NCBI GenBank assembly: GCA_021018815.1
Contig: JAITYX010000152.1
Location: 62,001-126,000 of the forward strand
Reading direction: 5' to 3'
Length of the DNA: 64,000 nucleotides
From: Talinum fruticosum
Taxonomy: Eukaryota > Streptophyta > Magnoliopsida > Caryophyllales > Talinaceae
This document shows positions 11,893 to 24,200 of this stretch, in pieces. The position numbers and the translations under genes were made by a program. Numbering within the stretch: position 1 is the stretch's first letter; each line of letters starts with the position of its first letter. The notes below the pieces were generated by a model, which did no database searches, had not been told where the DNA came from, and worked only from the letters and a program-made list of their open reading frames with translations.

Positions 11893-13022
11893 ATCAAATT
11901 CGGTCCGGGTAAAACAAATGGCTCTCGGAACAAGGTTTTTTGGCTTGAAAAATGTCTTTGTGGTGGTAAATGGAAGGGAATTTTATGTGGGGGAACAAAG
12001 CTGAACTTGTCATGAGGAATGGTGGAAAGAGGGTGGAATTTTTGTGGCAACTCCTCGGCTATGTATGGAAATGAATGGATGTGTTTGTGGTAAGGCTCAA
12101 ACTCTTTGTGCTTGTCTTTGAGGAGAGGTTCCTTAAGCATAAACAAAAGGTCATTTTGGGAGGAAGAGTTTTGTGGCTTCGGTTTGTGTTGGCTAGGAGA
12201 CAAGGGGGCTAATGTGATTTTCTTTCCATCCTTAGTGAAGGTGTAGGTATTCTTGAAACCATCATGTGTCACCCTTCGGTCATATAGCCAAGGTCTCCCA
12301 AGTAATATATGGCAAGCATCCATAGGAATCACATCACACCACAACTCATCATGGTAGTGCTTACCAATACTAAATGAAAGAAGACAACGAGAGTTAACTT
12401 GAAGTCCTTTACCTTGACTAAGCCATTGGACATTATAGGGGTGAGGGTGGACCGAAGCATGAAGTCCAAGCTTGTCTACCATTGTAGAGGCAGCCACGTT
12501 AGGACAACTACCTCCATCAATGATAATAGAACACACCTTGTCTTGGACCGTACCCCTTGTGTGAAAAATATGCTCACGTTGCTCCTCATTCGGGTCCTTG
12601 AATCCGCTCAAGGTCCTTCTTATCACCAACATTTCTCCTTCATCCGCCTCTCCTACCACTTCCTCTACCTCATCTAGCAAGAGTAGCTCCTTCTCGGTTT
12701 CATGCTCATCCATCAAGGGTTCTTGGTATTCAACCAAAGTAATCACCCTTCGGTTGGGACACTCCGAAGCAATGTGTCCAAAACCGTGACACTTGAAACA
12801 CCTCCTTGGGTCATTTGTTTTTGGCATTGGATTAGGCGGCCTTGGGGTTTGGATGGGCATGGGCTGTTTTGTGGGATTTGGAATTGTTTGTGGTGAAGGT
12901 TGGGGACTCCCTTGTAGAAGGGTTGGCTTCTTTGAGAGGGAAAGATTTTTGGCACTTCTTTTTGACAAGCCGGTTTTTCTTTTGTTGCTCCACTTTGTGT
13001 GCCAAATGACACACCTCATCAA
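11862..13022 (-). pseudogene. Gag zinc knuckle and retropepsin part of Gag-Pro polyprotein
   Basis: The frame carries a basic/proline-rich linker and a CCHC knuckle C75-x2-C78-x4-H83-x4-C88 that would bind element RNA. It then has an aspartic protease domain with IIIDGGS (catalytic D169) and LLGRPW at 240-245. The DGG triplet, rather than DTG or DSG, is usual in this plant Ty3/gypsy protease group, so it is not evidence of inactivity. The Gag core is in a different frame and joins near 12970, so the polyprotein is broken by a frameshift. After the protease comes about 100 residues of charged, low-complexity sequence and then a second shift into the tail. No reverse transcriptase follows. The first methionine listed is arbitrary, because the true start is the Gag ATG at 13722. 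Confidence 0.85.
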
Positions 13023-13722
13023 ATGTGGTAAAATGTTGTAGCTCTACAATTTGAGCATACTTAGCATCCAAACCGCCTAAGTACCTCACAATCGTTTGGT
13101 CCTCATTTTCTTGTAAATCACATTTGATCAACAATTTCTCAAACTCTCTAGTGTATTCTTCCACACTCATATTGCCTTGTTGAAGAGTATAGAGTTGGAG
13201 AAAACTATCTTGGACATAAGTAGGTGGTAGAAAACGAGCTTTGAGCTTAGCTCTCATTTTCTCCCAACTCTTGATTTTAGGCTTTTTGTCCCTTACTCGT
13301 TTGTGCTTCAAATTTTCCCACCAAGTGGAAGCAAAGCCTCTAAGCTTAAGTGCAACAAGCTTCACCTTCTTTTCGTTCGGTACCTCCTTGTAATCAAAAA
13401 TTCTTTCCACGGTCCTCATCCAATCAAGGAATTCATCCGGATGCAATCTTCCTTCAAATTCCGGAATCTCAACTTTGAAGTCTTGGTAGTGTGTTTTGGA
13501 CCGCCTAGAACTTCTTTTTGATTGCCTTTCACTATCCGTGGAGGCAAAAGGATTGCTCTCCTCATCATCTTCATGTAGGCTAGGATTAGAGCGAATTGGA
13601 GGTGATTCACTCCTTAGCTGGTCACGCCTTGCCTTCATGTCACGCCCAAGCTGTTTTCGGAGGTACTCATTCTCCTTCATGAGCATTTCAAACCTCTCTT
13701 CTAGTGTCATACTTGCACTCAT
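12832..13722 (-). CDS. Gag core protein of Ty3/gypsy element (frameshifted at its end)
   Basis: The start is the ATG at 13722, about 100 bp inside the primer site. Residues 5-35 are charged and heptad-like (probable coiled coil) and 40-78 are polar linker. Residues 84-245 form the plant retrotransposon Gag core: EIPEFEG, FLDWMRTVERIF, KKVKLVALKLRG, a WW pair near 134-135, then KMRAKLKARFLP and YLGGL. After about residue 250 the frame runs into unrelated sequence and stops, while the true continuation (knuckle, protease) lies in another frame. Gag would form the virus-like particle in the cytoplasm. Because no polymerase is encoded, Gag may be what this element supplies to others. Confidence 0.88.
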   Translation of the reverse strand: MSASMTLEERFEMLMKENEYLRKQLGRDMKARRDQLRSESPPIRSNPSLHEDDEESNPFASTDSERQSKRSSRRSKTHYQDFKVEIPEFEGRLHPDEFLDWMRTVERIFDYKEVPNEKKVKLVALKLRGFASTWWENLKHKRVRDKKPKIKSWEKMRAKLKARFLPPTYVQDSFLQLYTLQQGNMSVEEYTREFEKLLIKCDLQENEDQTIVRYLGGLDAKYAQIVELQHFTTFDEVCHLAHKVEQQKKNRLVKKKCQKSFPLKEANPSTRESPTFTTNNSKSHKTAHAHPNPKAA

Positions 13723-13804
13723 GGCTGGGCAATTTTATGGCTGGCTATTTTTGTGGTTTTTGATTTTTGTGGGAATGAACACAATCACCCAAGGTTCAGA
13801 ACTT

Positions 13805-13816
13805 GCTCTGATACCA
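13805..13816 (-). promoter_or_regulatory. Primer-binding site, initiator tRNA-Met
   Basis: The minus strand reads TGGTATCAGAGC, with a four-base spacer to the 5' LTR. It is identical to the sites at 1273, 38836 and 49649. Confidence 0.9.
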
Positions 13817-13820
13817 AAAA

Positions 13821-15097
13821 TGATGTGTAGTGGCGGAAGCAAAGAAAAAGAGGTGAAAACCGCAGGAAACACAACCGGCCAGAATGCAGCCTGCGTGCGC
13901 TATCTTGGCAGATTGGGGAAATGGAGGGGCAAAGGTTCTTGGATTTAGTTAAAAATTGGTGGGAAGGAAGGTAACTGGTGAATGAAGATCGTGACCAAGT
14001 TTCGTTGAATTTGGAAAAGGGAAACTTCCTGAACAGATGGCCTGAAGTTAATGCAACCGGCTGGCTGTTCAGACAGACACCCTTTGTTTGATTTCGGTGT
14101 GGAGGATGGAGATGTTCTTGGATGGAGCTGGAAATTGGAGGAATGGTAGTAGATGGATTGGAAGGATTGTGGTCAAAATATGGAGTGAAATGGCTGGGTA
14201 GATTGTGAGATATGAGTTGGTGAAATGAGGGGATAAATCCAAGGTCCTAGCTCGGATACGTAAAACACCACCGAGTAAGAACCGAGGGGCGCCTTCAATC
14301 TGTCCGGATACAGCAACACCACCTGGAGATTGGAAGGACTCACAGGACACCACCTAGCTGCCACACTAGGATACAGCAATGAGAATTTAGAAACGAGCAA
14401 TCCAGCTCAAGAGTTAAACTCATATATTTCAGCAAAAAGTGTTTTACAATGGAGCATAGGTGCTGAATATATAATGCTTCATATGAGCATTTACATAACC
14501 GAATCCAAGCTGAAAAATAAAGCAAAACAAAATGATAACTAATTTAGATGCTTTCCTCCTCTCCAAGTTAAGCTTGAAGAATTTCTAGCCAAGTATTGTT
14601 TGATAGGGAACATGTGGCCAAGAGTTGTTGCCCCTTCTCCAAGCTCTCTTCTAACCACCTTCCACTAGTGGTAGTGCCTTCTAGAATGCTCTTTAGCTTG
14701 GTGTTCTTGGTAGCTCCATGTGATACATGACCTTAACCCTTCGGCTCTCCCTTGGACCGACCTATCATGACCTGAAATTATTTATGTTCAAAGCACTTAA
14801 GATAATAATACTTGTAACATTGCTTAATTGTACTTGGCCGGTCTCTTCTAGCTTAACCATGGAAATTTGGTGAGCTTGATTTCTCAACTATCTTCCTTAA
14901 CACCTTGATTTATTTATGAACAAATAATCAATGATCATCCTCCCGGCTCAAATGACATTACGTGCATGAAAAATACAAGCATTCCCAGTTGTTTTGCATG
15001 CACGTTGAGCTGAACATTTTCTGTCTTTTTACCCATGGTTGGCCATTGTCCATCAATGTCACACAGCTCAAAACAGAAGGCTGCCCACTCTCCATCA
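13821..15097 (-). repeat. 5' LTR of the Gag-protease element
   Basis: Uninterrupted, 1,277 bp. The stem-loop block is at 14243-14376 and the TATA-like motif near 14465-14477. One neck base of hairpin 2 differs from the mate LTR (CCTGG here, CCGGG there). It ends CCATCA at 15097, followed by the duplication GAAAA. Confidence 0.94.
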
Positions 15098-16332
15098 GAA
15101 AAAGATGGAAAAACCGCAAAACACACAACCGGGCAGATTAGGACCTGCAGGTGCGGTTCTGGGGAAAAGGGTGAAAAGAGGGGTAAATGTTCTTGGATTT
15201 GGACGAAACTTGGAGGGGAGTGAGGTAACTGATGGAGGAAGGTTGTGGCCAAGTTTCGTGAATTTTGGATAAGGGGAACTACCTGAACAAATAGCCAGAA
15301 GTTGGTGCTGCTGGCTGGACGTACAGGTTGATACCCTTTGTTTGGTTTTGGTGTGGAGGACGGAGGGGTTCTTGGATGGAGCTGAAAATTGGAGGGATGG
15401 AAGTAGACTTGCTGGAAGGATTGTGGTTAAAATTTGGAGTGAAATGGCTGGGTAGATTGTGAGATATGGAATGGCAAAGTCGCTGGATAGTACCTTGACT
15501 CAAGCTCGGATACGTAAACACCACCGAGTGAATCAAGGGGCGCACCTAAGCGATCCGGATACAGAAACACCACCGGGACTTAAGTGACTCAAAGGACACC
15601 ACCGTGAGGCCAAGCACGGATACAGCTTTGAGGATTCAAAAGGTTGAGAAATCCATCTCAAGAGCAAAGCTCAAATTCATATATTCATCAAAAGTGTCTT
15701 TACAATGAAGCATATGAGCTGAATTTATAAGCAACAAAATAACATTTAGCTAAGCTGAAAATTAAATCTAAAAATAATAAAGATGCTTTCCTCCTCTCCA
15801 AGTTAAGCTAGGATGAATTCTAGCCAAGCATTTGGTGAATTGGGAACATGTGGCCATGGTTTGTTTTCCCTTTTGCAAGCTTCTAACAAACCATCTTCCA
15901 CCATGGTGAGTGCTTCTAGAATGCTCCCCTTTAGGCTCCCTTGAGTGCTCTCCTTAGGCGTGTGACCTTATGCTCTTTTGGACCTTTGGACCGGCCAGAA
16001 CATGCAACAAATTATCCCTTGGACCGGCCGAACATGCATCAAATTATTTATGTTCAAATGACACTTCACGGTTTTGACAAGGCTAATCTCATCTTGCTTC
16101 AACGTGGAGAATTTGGCTAGCTTGATTCTTTTGGGCTATCTTACTTAGCTCCTCGGACGAGCTTTTATTTATGAGCATGAATTCACGAAAGACCAAACTC
16201 TTGACATTTTATCCTCCGGGTTCAAAAATAAACAAAGGAAATTCAAGTGTGGCTAGTTGATTTTCATGTGTGCTTGATCTCATTCGATGACCCGCCTTCG
16301 GTCCATAGTCTAGGGCTGTCCACTTTCCATCA

Positions 16333-16934
16333 CATTTGGACCTCAAACTTTTGCATGGAAGCACCTGCAGCTGTCCTCTATCTAGTCCAATAATGGGCAT
16401 CTTAGTACTTGGCGGAAATAATAAATGACGAAGACTTTTTGTTGAAACCGGCGATTGCTCATCCAGGATGACAGCTGCACTTTGTTTTGATCATATCTCG
16501 CTGATCTAGAGCTTCAAGGACAACTCATGATACATGGTTGGAAAGCTAACATCCTAAGCTTTCTATCCATACTAAGAAGAGCTAAATTGGAGCTGTGAAT
16601 CGAAAGTTATGAGCAATTTGAAGTTGACTTAGAAAACTGGAAGTTACAATTTCGGAATGGCGCATGAAAGCCAAATTCAAACGGGTGATCAGTCAACTAT
16701 GGATTAGTTTTTGGTCTCCAATTTTCACAAGGGTATTCCTGGACATGTCTACACTAATAGCAAAGTATAGGCACTTGTCTTTTTGGCCGGAGATAATAAG
16801 GGAAAAGGACCAAGTTTCAAACCGGATATTTTTAGGCACATTCTCGGCCGGTTATTTTCAATGTCCAAATGGTCCATGCCTAAGTATTCATCTTCCCCTA
16901 GTATTTGGCTGGGTATGAAGTGTTACTCTCTAAT
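16333..16934. repeat. 1.53-kb satellite, short block between two LTR insertions
   Basis: It continues the monomer exactly where 8945 left off (CATTT duplicated) and stops at CTAAT (16930-16934), the duplication of the next solo LTR. It contains the AAGCTTTCTATCC and GGCCGGAGATAATAAGG landmarks and the GCAAAG variant typical of the outer array. Confidence 0.95.
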
Positions 16935-17536
16935 TGATGGAAAGTGGACCATCTTAGACTTTGAGCTGAAAACTATTCATTTTGAAGGACCAAGCACACC
17001 CGGAAATCAACCAAAATGGCTTGAATTTGTTTTAGTTGTTTTTGATCCGGGAGGATGCAAAGCCAAGAGTATGGTCTTTTATGAATTCATGTTCATAAAT
17101 AATTATCTACCTAAAAAGTCAAGAGGTTAGCTAGGAAGAAATCTGCTAGCAATCAAACATCCTCCACGTTAATGCATGAAGAGTTCGGCCATGACAAACC
17201 GAGAAGAGTCAAGCCTTTTGTGCATAAATAACTTGGTGCATTCTTTTGGTCGGTCCAAGGTCCAAGAGCCATATGCTTAAACGTCTACCATGATGCATCA
17301 AAGGAGAAGAATGAAGGCCTTCTAGAACCCTCTTGGAATATGTTGTGTTGGCCAAATTGAAATGAAGCTTGCATAAGGGGAAAAGGCCTCACAACCACAT
17401 GTTCCCAAATGCTCAAATGCTTGGCTAGAATTCACTCTAGCTTAACTTGGAGGAGGGGAAAGAATCTTAGTAGTTTTATTATCATTTTTGCTTTATTTTC
17501 CAGCTTAGTTTCAGCTTGTAAAATGCCATTGTTAGG

Positions 17537-17552
17537 CATTATATATTCAGCT
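17537..17552 (+). promoter_or_regulatory. LTR TATA box region
   Basis: GCATTATATATTCAGC is the conserved TATA-like element. Equivalents occur in every LTR of the window (for example 45081-45090, 54831-54840, 56277-56290, 59881-59890, 61181-61190). Transcription would begin some 30 bp downstream, before the stem-loops. The start site is inferred, not seen. Confidence 0.6.
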
Positions 17553-17645
17553 AGCATAGCTCTTGTAAAAACAACTTTGATGAATATATGAACTTTGAGC
17601 TTTGCTCTTTTGAGATGGATTTCTCAACCCTTTGAATTCTCATTG

Positions 17646-17780
17646 CTGTATCCGAGCCTTGGCAAGCTTGGTGGTGTCCTTTGAGTCTTTACAATCCCCG
17701 GTGGTGTTTCTGTATCCGGCCAGATTGCAAAGTGCCCCTTGATTCAGCTTGGTGGTGTTTCTGTATCCAAGCCAGAATCC
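17646..17780 (+). ncRNA. Triple stem-loop block in LTR leader
   Basis: Hairpin 1 has CCGAGC/GCTTGG (one G-U pair). Hairpin 2 has CTTT-CAATC-CCGG paired to CCGG-GATTG-AAAG. Hairpin 3 has GATTC-GCTTGG paired to CCAAGC-GAATC. Loops of hairpins 2 and 3 are TGGTGTTTCTGTAT. Stems differ from the block at 10526 by compensatory changes. Confidence 0.7.
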
Positions 17781-18201
17781 AGGTTCTATCCAGCGACTTC
17801 CATCAACCATATCTCCCAATCCACGAATCGTCTCTTTCCCAAATTTCACACACTTCATCTTACATGAGTTGAGACCATCTCCACCAAATCTCAGCTTAAA
17901 CCAAGAAGAACTCCGCCCTCCACCCTTGAAACAAACAAAGAGTCTCATCCTGGACAGTCAGCATAGAACCCTGACTTTCAGCTCTGTGTTCAAGGCTTTC
18001 CCGACCTCCAAAAATTCCAATATTTTTACACAACCTTCTTGGCCCAGTTAATAACCATCCTGTCAAATTTCAGCTTCAAATTCATCCATTTGCCCCTCCT
18101 TTTACATTTTCTCCCAGAACCGCACCTGCAGGACCTGTTCTGGCCAGCTTGCTTGTTTGCGGTTTTGCTTATCTTTTTGCTTCCGCTCCCACTACACATC
18201 A

Positions 18202-21200
18202 CTAATGCCATACGCACATAAATAAAATGATGCATAAAAGGAAAGGAATATTATGTGTTGGATCAATGAGAGTGAAGCTTGCATAAGGTTTGGCAACCAA
18301 GTGGTTTTCTTGTAGGTCTTAGTAAACGAACTCGCTGAAACATTCCATGGCCTCGCTTTCTAAGTTGCCCCTTATTGGCTCGGCAAGCGGGGTGAATCTC
18401 TTCCTAAGTCAGTTTGGTTCTATCTTGTTACTTCTTCTTGATAGCTGGTTTACAAATGAGAGAGTAAAATCCTTCCTTCCTTCCTTCCTTCCAAACTCTA
18501 ACTACCAACTTACCTATCGTTCCCTTCCATCCCATTCCCTAACATGATTTCTTCTCCAATTATTCATCAATTGTTGCGGATATCTACCACCACATAAAGC
18601 TTCCCATCCCCATATGCCACCGAAGCTTAACTCGCACCCCCGTATGGGTTCTAAGCCAGGTTGGGTGCCATCACCGACTCTAAGAAAGTCAAATTAGTTA
18701 CACTCAAGTCGAGGCACCATGTGACGGAGATCTCTATGCTACTACCTTAAACTCAATCACTAAGAATCATTTGGTGGTGGTGAGTCTCATCCATCGAAGC
18801 TTGGACTCTATCCTCATCCGAAGATCCATCAACTCTCATTTGAAGATCTATCAACTCTCATCCGAAGATCCCTTAACTCTATCCGAAGATCCATCAACTC
18901 TCATCCGAAGATCCCTCAACTATCATCCGAAGATCCATCAACTCTCGTCCGAAGATACATCAATTCTCCTCCATACGTGATGGACATGAGCCCAGCAATG
19001 ATCACATACTACAAACCCAAATCCATCCTCGACAAGGATGAAATGGGAGAGACCCGTTTTGAGCCTCATTCCAAGTGCTACAATGTTTCGATCCAGCCCG
19101 TGTTTCTAAGGCTGAATATTTTAGCCAATTATTCACTCATGTCTTGGCATTTGGACCTCAAACTTTGCATGGAAGCACCTGCAGCTGTCCTCTATCTAGT
19201 CCAATAATGGGCATCTTAGTACTTGGCGGAAATAATAAATGACGAAGACTTTTTGTTGAAACCGGCAGATTGCTCATCCAGATGACAACTGCACTTTGTT
19301 TTGATCATATCTCGCTGATCCAGAGCTTCAACGACAACTCATGATATATGGTTGGAAAGCTAACATCCTAAGCTTTCTATCCATACTAAGAAGAGCTAAA
19401 TTGGAGCTGTGAATCGAAAGTTATGAGCAATTTGAAGTTGACTTAGAAAACTGGAAGTTACAATTCCGTAATGGCGCATGAAGGCCAAATTCAAACGGGT
19501 GATCAGTCAACTATGGATTAGGTTTCGGTATCCAATTTTCACAAGGGTATTCCTGGACATGTCTACACTAATAGCAGAGTATAGGCACCGTCTTTTAGGC
19601 CGGAGATAATAAGGGAAAAGGACCAAGTTTCAAACCGGGTATTTTTAGGCACATTCTCGCCTGGTTATTTTTCAATGTCCAAATGGTCCAATTCATCTTC
19701 CCTAGTATTTGGCTGGGTATGAAGTGTTACTCTCTAATGTCATATGCACATAAATAAAATGATGCATAAAAGGAAAGGAATATTATGTGTTGGATCAATG
19801 AGAGTGAAGCTTGCATAAGGTTTGGCAACCAAGTGGTTCTCTTCTAGGTCTTAGTAAACGAACTCCGCTGAAACATTCCATGGCCTCGCTTTCTAAGTTG
19901 CCCCTTGTTGGCTCGCAAGCGGGGTGAATCTCTTCCTAAGTCAGTTTGGTTCTATTCTTGTTACTTCTTCTTGATAGCTGGTTTACAAATGAGAGAGTAA
20001 AATCCTTCCTTCCTTCCTTCCAAACTCTAACTACCAACTTACCTATCGCTCCTCCATCCCATTCCCCTAACATGATTTCTTCTCCAATTATTCATCAATT
20101 GTTGCGGATATCTACCACCACATAAAGCTTCCCATCCCCATATGCCACCGAAGCTTAACTCGGACCCTCGTATGGGTTCTAAGCCAGGTTGGGTGCCATC
20201 ACCGACTCTAAGAAAGTCAAATTAGTTACACTCAAGTTGAGGCACCATGTGACGGAGATCTCTATGCTACTACCTTAAACTCAATCACTAAGAATCATTT
20301 GGTGGTGGTGAGTCTCATCCATCGAAGCTTGGACTCTATCCTCATCCGAAGATCCATCAACTCTCATCCGAAGATCTATCAACTCTCATCCGAAGATCCC
20401 TTAACTCTATCCGAAGATCCATCAACTCTCATCCGAAGATCCCTCAACTATCATCCGAAGATCCATCAACTCTCGTCCGAAGATACATCAATTCTCCTCC
20501 ATACGTGATGGACATGAGCCCAAGCAATGATCACATACTACAAACCCAAATCCATCCTCGACAAGGATGAAATGGGAGAGACCCGTTTTGAGCCTCATTC
20601 CAAGTGCTACAATGTTTCAGCCCAGCTCTGTGTTTCTAAGGCTGAATATTTTAGCCAATTATTCACTCATGTCTTGGCATTTGGACCTCAAACTTTGCAT
20701 GGAAGCACCTGCAGCTGTCCTCTATCTAGTCCAATAATGGGCATCTTAGTACTTGGCGGAAATAATAAATGACGAAGACTTTTTGTTGAAACCGGCAGAT
20801 TGCTCATCCAGATGACAGCTGCACTTTGTTTTGATCATATCTCGCTGATCCAGAGCTTCAACGACAACTCATGATACATGGTTGGAAAGCTAACATCCTA
20901 AGCTTTCTATCCATACTAAGAAGAGCTAAATTGGAGCTGTGAATCGAAAGTTATGAGCAATTTGAAGTTGACTTAGAAAACTGGAAGTTATAATTCCGTA
21001 ATGGCGCATGAAGGCCAAATTCAAACGGGTGATCAGTCAACTATGGATTAGTTTTCGGTCTCCAATTTTCACAAGGGTATTCCCGGACGTGTCTACACTA
21101 ATAGCAGAGTATAGGCACCGTGCTTTTAGGCCGGAGATAATAAGGGAAAAGGACCAAGTTTCAAACCGGGTATTTTTAGGCACATTCTGGCCGGTTATTT

Positions 21201-24200
21201 TCAATGTCCAAATGGTCCATGCCTAAGTATTCATCTTCCCCTAGTATTTGGCTGGGTATGAAGTGTTACTCTCTAATGTCATATGCACATAAATAAAATG
21301 ATGCATAAAAGGAAAGGAATATTATGTGTTGGATCAATGAGAGTGAAGCTTGCATAAGGTTTGGCAACCAAGTGGTTCTCTTCTAGGTCTTAGTAAACGA
21401 ACTCCGCCGAAACATTCCATGGCCTCGCTTTCTAAGTTGCCCCTTGTTGGCTCAGTAAGCGGGGTGAATCTCTTCCTAAGTCAGCTTGGTTCTATCTTGT
21501 TACTTCTTCTTGATAACTGGTTTACAAATGAGAGAGTAAAATCCTTCCTTCCTTCCTTCCAAACTCTAACTACCAACTTACCTATCGTTCCCTCCATCCC
21601 ATTCCCTAACATGATTTCTTCTGCAATTATTCATCAATTGTTGCGGATATCTACCACCACATAAAGCTTCCCATCCCCATATGCCACCGAAGCTTAACTC
21701 GCACCCCCGTATGGGTTCTAAGCCAGGTTGGGTGCCATCACCGACTCTAAGAAAGTCAAATTAGTTACACTCAAGTTGAGGCACCATGTGACGGAGATCT
21801 CTATGCTACTACCTTAAACTCAATCACTAAGAATCATTTGGTGGTGGTGAGTCTCATCCATCGAAGCTTGGACTCTATCCTCATCCGAAGATCCATCAAC
21901 TCTCATCCGAAGATCTATCAACTCTCATCCGAAGATCCCTTAACTCTATCCGAAGATCCATCAACTCTCATCCGAAGATCCTCAACTATCATCCGAAGAT
22001 CCATCAACTCTCGTCCGAAGATACATCAACTCTCCTCCATACGTGATGGACATGAGCCCAAGCAATGATCACATACTACAAACCCAAATCCATCCTCGAC
22101 AAGGATGAAATGGGAGAGACCCGTTTTGAGCCTCATTCCAAGTGCTACAATGTTTCAGCCCAGCCCGTGTTTCTAAGGCTGAATATTTTAGCCAATTATT
22201 CACTCATGTCTTGGCATTTGGACCTCAAACTTTGCATGGAAGCACCTGCAGCTGTCCTCTATCTAGTCCAATAATGGGCATCTTAGTACTTGGCGGAAAT
22301 AATAAATGACGAAGACTTTTTGTTGAAACCGGCGATTGCTCATCCAGGATGACAGCTGCACTTTGTTTTGATCATATCTCGCTGATCCAGAGCTTCAACG
22401 ACAACTCATGATACATGGTTGGAAAGCTAACATCCTAAGCTTTCTATCCATACTAAGAAGAGCTAAATTGGAGCTGTGAATCGAAAGTTATGAGCAATTT
22501 GAAGTTGACTTAGAAACCTGGAAGTTACAATTCCGTAATGGCGCATGAAGGCCAAATTCAAACGGGTGATCAGCCAACTATGGATTAGTTTTCGGTCTCC
22601 AATTTTCACAAGGGTATTCCTGGACGTGTCTACACTAATAGCAGAGTATAGGCACCGTGTTTTAGGCCGGAGATAATAAGGGAAAAGGACCAAGTTTCAA
22701 ACCGGGTATTTTTAGGCACATTCTCGCCGGTTATTTTCAATGTCCAAATGGTCCATGCCTAAGTATTCATCTTCCCTAGTATTTGGCTGGGTATGAAGTG
22801 TTACTCTCTAATGTCATATGCACATAAATAAAATGATGCATAAAAGGAAAGGAATATTATGTGTTGGATCAATGAGAGTGAAGCTTGCATAAGGTTTGGC
22901 AACCAAGTGGTTCTCTTCTAGGTCTTAGTAAACGAACTCCGCCGAAACATTCCATGGCCTCGCTTTCTAAGTTGCCCCTTGTTGGCTCAGCAAGCGGAGT
23001 GAATCTCTTCCTAAGTCAGTTTGGTTCTATCTTGTTATTTCTTCTTGATAGCTGGTTTACAAATGAGAGAGTAAAATCCTTCCTTCCTTCCTTCCAAACT
23101 CTAACTACCAACTTACCTATCGCTCCCTCCATCCCATTCCCTAACATGATTTCTTCTCAATTATTCATCAATTGTTGCGGATATCTACCACCACATAAAG
23201 CTTCCCATCCCCATATGCCACCGAAGCTTAACTCGCACCCCGTATGGGTTCTAAGCCAGTTGGGTGCCATCACCGACTCTAAGAAAGTCAAATTAGTTAC
23301 ACTCAAGTTGAGGCACCATGTGACGGAGATCTCTATGCTACTACCTTAAACTCAATCACTAAGAATCATTTGGTGGTGGTGAGTCTCATCCATCGAAGCT
23401 TGGACTCTATCCTCATCCGAAGATCCATCAACTCTCATCCGAAGATCTATCAACTCTCATCCGAAGATCCCTTAACTCTATCCGAAGATCCATCAACTCT
23501 CATCCGAAGATCCTCAACTATCATCCGAAGATCCATCAACTCTCGTCCGAAGATACATCAATTCTCCTCCATACGTGATGGACATGAGCCCAAGCAATGA
23601 TCACATACTACAAACCCAAATCCATCCTCGACAAGGATGAAATGGGAGAGACCCGCTTTGAGCCTCATTCCAAGTGCTACAATGTTTCAGCCCAGCCCGT
23701 GTTTCTAAGGCTGAATATTTTAGCCAATTATTCACTCATGTCTTGGCATTTGGACCTCAAACTTTGCATGGAAGCACCTGCAGCTGTCCTCTATCTAGTC
23801 CAATAATGGGCATCTTAGTACTTGGCGGAAATAATAAATGACGAAGACTTTTTGTTGAAACCGGCAGATTGCTCATCCAGGATGACAACTGCACTTTGTT
23901 TTGATCATATCTCGCTGATCCAGTAGCTTCAACGACAACTCATGATACATGGTTGGAAAGCTAACATCCTAAGCTTTCTATCCATACTAAGAAGAGCTAA
24001 ATTGGAGCTGTGAATCGAAAGTTATGAGCAATTTGAAGTTGACTTAGAAACCTGGAAGTTATAATTCCGTAACGGCGCATGAAGGCCAAATTCAAACGGG
24101 TGATCAGCCAACTATGGATTAGTTTTCGGTCTCCAATTTTCACAAGGGTATTCCTGGACGTGTCTACACTAATAGCAGAGTATAGGCACCGTGTTTTAGG

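Larger units (their letters stand above)
8974..15097 (-). mobile_element. Complete non-autonomous Ty3/gypsy element with Gag and protease
   Basis: The 3' LTR is 8974-11539 (itself interrupted), the polypurine tract 11540-11551, the internal region 11540-13820, the primer site 13805-13816 and the 5' LTR 13821-15097. Target duplication is GAAAA (8969-8973, 15098-15102), inside an older LTR of the same family. Without the nested solo LTR it is about 4,837 bp, with only 2.28 kb internal. It codes for Gag, a CCHC knuckle and a retropepsin. There is no reverse transcriptase, RNase H or integrase, so it needs enzymes in trans. By eye the two LTRs differ at only about ten places, so insertion is recent, yet the frame already has two shifts. 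Confidence 0.95.
8946..16332 (-). mobile_element. Solo LTR interrupted by a nested element
   Basis: LTR sequence occupies 8946-8973 and resumes at 15103-16332, 1,258 bp in all. It is flanked by the 5-bp target duplication CATTT (8941-8945 and 16333-16337) in satellite. The interruption is the element 8974-15097 with its own duplication GAAAA. No internal region of this outer element remains, so LTR-LTR recombination removed it. Its stem-loop block is at 15494-15626, with first-hairpin arms CCGTG/CACGG in element sense. TATA-like motif near 15721-15731. Confidence 0.95.
16935..18201 (+). mobile_element. Solo LTR in satellite, plus orientation
   Basis: It is 1,267 bp with target duplication CTAAT (16930-16934, 18202-18206). 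It starts TGATGGAAAGTGGACC and ends in a GCTCCCACTACACATCA variant. The U3 part includes GGAATATGTTGTGTTGG and GAAGCTTGCATAAGG, which resemble the satellite. TATA-like GCATTATATATTCAGC is at 17537-17552. Confidence 0.95.

Noticed and set aside
11862..13022. Loss of the protease active site because the motif is DGG rather than DTG or DSG
   Set aside because: DGGS is the usual form in this plant Ty3/gypsy protease group and both protease copies in the window share it.
11862..13722. Programmed ribosomal frameshift between Gag and protease
   Set aside because: The shift falls before the zinc knuckle, inside Gag, with no clear slippery heptamer plus structure, and a second shift follows; decay or consensus error is simpler.
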